Assembly: GCA_019420905.1 (NCBI GenBank)
Contig: JAHZGH010000001.1
Span: 186,001-250,000 of the forward strand
Reading direction: 5' to 3'
DNA length: 64,000 nucleotides
From: Succinivibrionaceae bacterium
GTDB taxonomy: Bacteria > Pseudomonadota > Gammaproteobacteria > Enterobacterales > Succinivibrionaceae
Numbering within the stretch: position 1 is the stretch's first letter; every line of letters starts with the position of its first letter. Below are positions 63,168-64,000 of the stretch, piece after piece. The position numbers were made by a program, and so were the translations under genes. The notes under the pieces were generated by a model that was not told where the DNA came from, searched no databases, and was given only the letters and a program-made list of their open reading frames with translations.

Positions 63168-64000
63168 CTAATCTATAGAGCCATTTAGAGAATCGATAGC
63201 CTCTTGAGTCTCCTGTTTAATCTTGATAGCATTTTGGCCAAGGACTTTTACTAGCTCAATATAGATTAAATCGATTATAAAGAATACTGAGAGGCGGGAA
63301 TCTGCATAGCCTTGAGTTAAGTCGTAGTCATGTACGGCGTGTAATAGGGTAATATCGGTTAAAGAATAAAGCGGAGAAGAGCTTTCAGCAGTAATAGCAG
63401 CAATCATGGCTGAGCGTTTGCTGCATAAAATAGCAGATTTTACAAGCTCACCTGTACGGCCTGAGTTTGAGAGGTAAACTACCAGATCATTATTGGTAAC
63501 TAAGGCTGAGTGAGTCATGATTTCATGAGAATCTGTAAAACAGCGTACATCGATACCAATACGTGCAATTTTACGCGCCGCATCGCGGGCTAAGAATCCA
63601 GAAGATCCGATACCAAAGAAATACATATGCCTGCAGGTTAAGATTTCCTGTACAAGCTTAGTTATGGAATTGAAATCTAGCTCCGCGGCAGTCTGAGAGA
63701 GAAGAGTTTGATTTAATTGTAAAAGTTTTTGTGCTGTGGCTTCGCATGATTCTTTAAGATTTATAGCTGGACGCTTTATTTTGTTGTCGTTATCCTGAGC
63801 GCCAAGATCCTGAGCTAGAGCTATTTTAAAATCTTTTAAAGTATCAAAGCCAAATTTACGGGCAAAACGAGTCACTGTAGCATGTGATATATCGCAATCT
63901 GAAGATATCTCAGATATCGATGACGAACAGGCCTTCAAGCCGTTATCCAGAAAATAACGGATAAGCTTATTATCTGATTTTGACGGCCTGATTTGTGGGC
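63168..64000 (-). CDS. RpiR/MurR-family transcriptional regulator (5' truncated)
   Basis: An N-terminal RpiR helix-turn-helix (LIRYFLDNG, then SDCDISHATVTRFARKFGF) and a C-terminal SIS sugar-phosphate domain (YFFGIGSSGFLARDAARKI, VYLSNSGRTGEL). The frame stays open to the window edge; the TTG at 63938 is internal, and the true start, probably only a few codons further on, is outside. About 277 residues are visible. Such regulators sense phosphosugars such as MurNAc-6-P, glucose-6-P or ribose-5-P; which one is not readable. Confidence 0.92.
   Translation of the reverse strand, partial: PQIRPSKSDNKLIRYFLDNGLKACSSSISEISSDCDISHATVTRFARKFGFDTLKDFKIALAQDLGAQDNDNKIKRPAINLKESCEATAQKLLQLNQTLLSQTAAELDFNSITKLVQEILTCRHMYFFGIGSSGFLARDAARKIARIGIDVRCFTDSHEIMTHSALVTNNDLVVYLSNSGRTGELVKSAILCSKRSAMIAAITAESSSPLYSLTDITLLHAVHDYDLTQGYADSRLSVFFIIDLIYIELVKVLGQNAIKIKQETQEAIDSLNGSID

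Noticed and set aside
1..64000. CRISPR array, prophage, rRNA operon, restriction-modification or toxin-antitoxin locus
   Set aside because: None was seen on reading both strands; the only multicopy elements are the infB repeats, the tRNA pair and the IS remnant.

Overview
The window reads as a piece of chromosome from an AT-rich, Gram-negative gammaproteobacterium. Evidence includes infB-rbfA, tamA-tamB, the yceD/rpmF/plsX/fabH/fabD/fabG/acpP/fabF order, rne next to rluC, lonH/ycbZ, a YgfB-family gene, suhB, and LPS-core-type glycosyltransferases. A member of the Succinivibrionaceae/Aeromonadales (anaerobic gut or rumen bacteria) is my best guess from protein style and base composition; this is inference, because no rRNA gene is present. 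Both window edges cut genes: infB at the left and an RpiR-family regulator at the right.

Layout. 1-2.8 kb: infB (5' truncated) and rbfA. 2.9-8 kb: LacI-family regulator, nadK, recN, a GNAT acetyltransferase and dapB. 8-11.3 kb: three LPS/glycan glycosyltransferases, then a secreted flavodoxin-like protein. 11.6-22.2 kb, minus strand: a gluconate-5-dehydrogenase-like SDR and a nitrogen-assimilation block transcribed glnA -> gltB -> gltD -> gdhA. 22.6-25.9 kb, minus: a GNAT gene and a four-lipoprotein cassette (CsgG-like, PEGA-like, DUF4810-like, DUF799/GNA1162-like). 26.1-30.5 kb, minus: carAB. 30.7-38.8 kb, plus: tamA, tamB, hpt, lonH. 39-41 kb: an orphan amino-acid-binding protein and a B3-like metallo-hydrolase lipoprotein. 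About 41.3 kb: two identical tRNA-Asn genes behind a consensus promoter. 41.7-48 kb: uvrB, ygfB-like, suhB, a DnaQ-like exonuclease and a CBS/DUF294 protein. 48.2-49.3 kb: remains of an IS200/IS605-type element. 49.3-55.7 kb: rne with a long structured leader, a NERD protein, rluC, a HAD phosphatase and yceD. 55.7-62.6 kb: xpt (opposite strand), then rpmF-plsX-fabH-fabD-fabG-acpP-fabF. 62.6-64 kb, minus: a TraF-like S26 peptidase and the RpiR regulator.

How the genes work together. The window is mostly housekeeping. It holds one complete nitrogen-assimilation route (GS, both GOGAT subunits, GDH), whose product feeds carbamoyl phosphate synthesis by the nearby carAB. It also holds most of the fatty-acid initiation/elongation operon, and envelope genes (LPS glycosyltransferases, TAM, the lipoprotein cassette). 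A recurring theme is regulatory structure at operon joints. Intrinsic-terminator-like hairpins sit directly against start codons (plsX, the flavodoxin gene, the amino-acid-binding protein) or in tandem in a leader (rpmF). At plsX a ten-codon leader ORF starts inside the hairpin and its stop overlaps the plsX TTG start. The least-characterised unit is the four-lipoprotein cassette. I found no CRISPR array, prophage, restriction system or obvious defence island.
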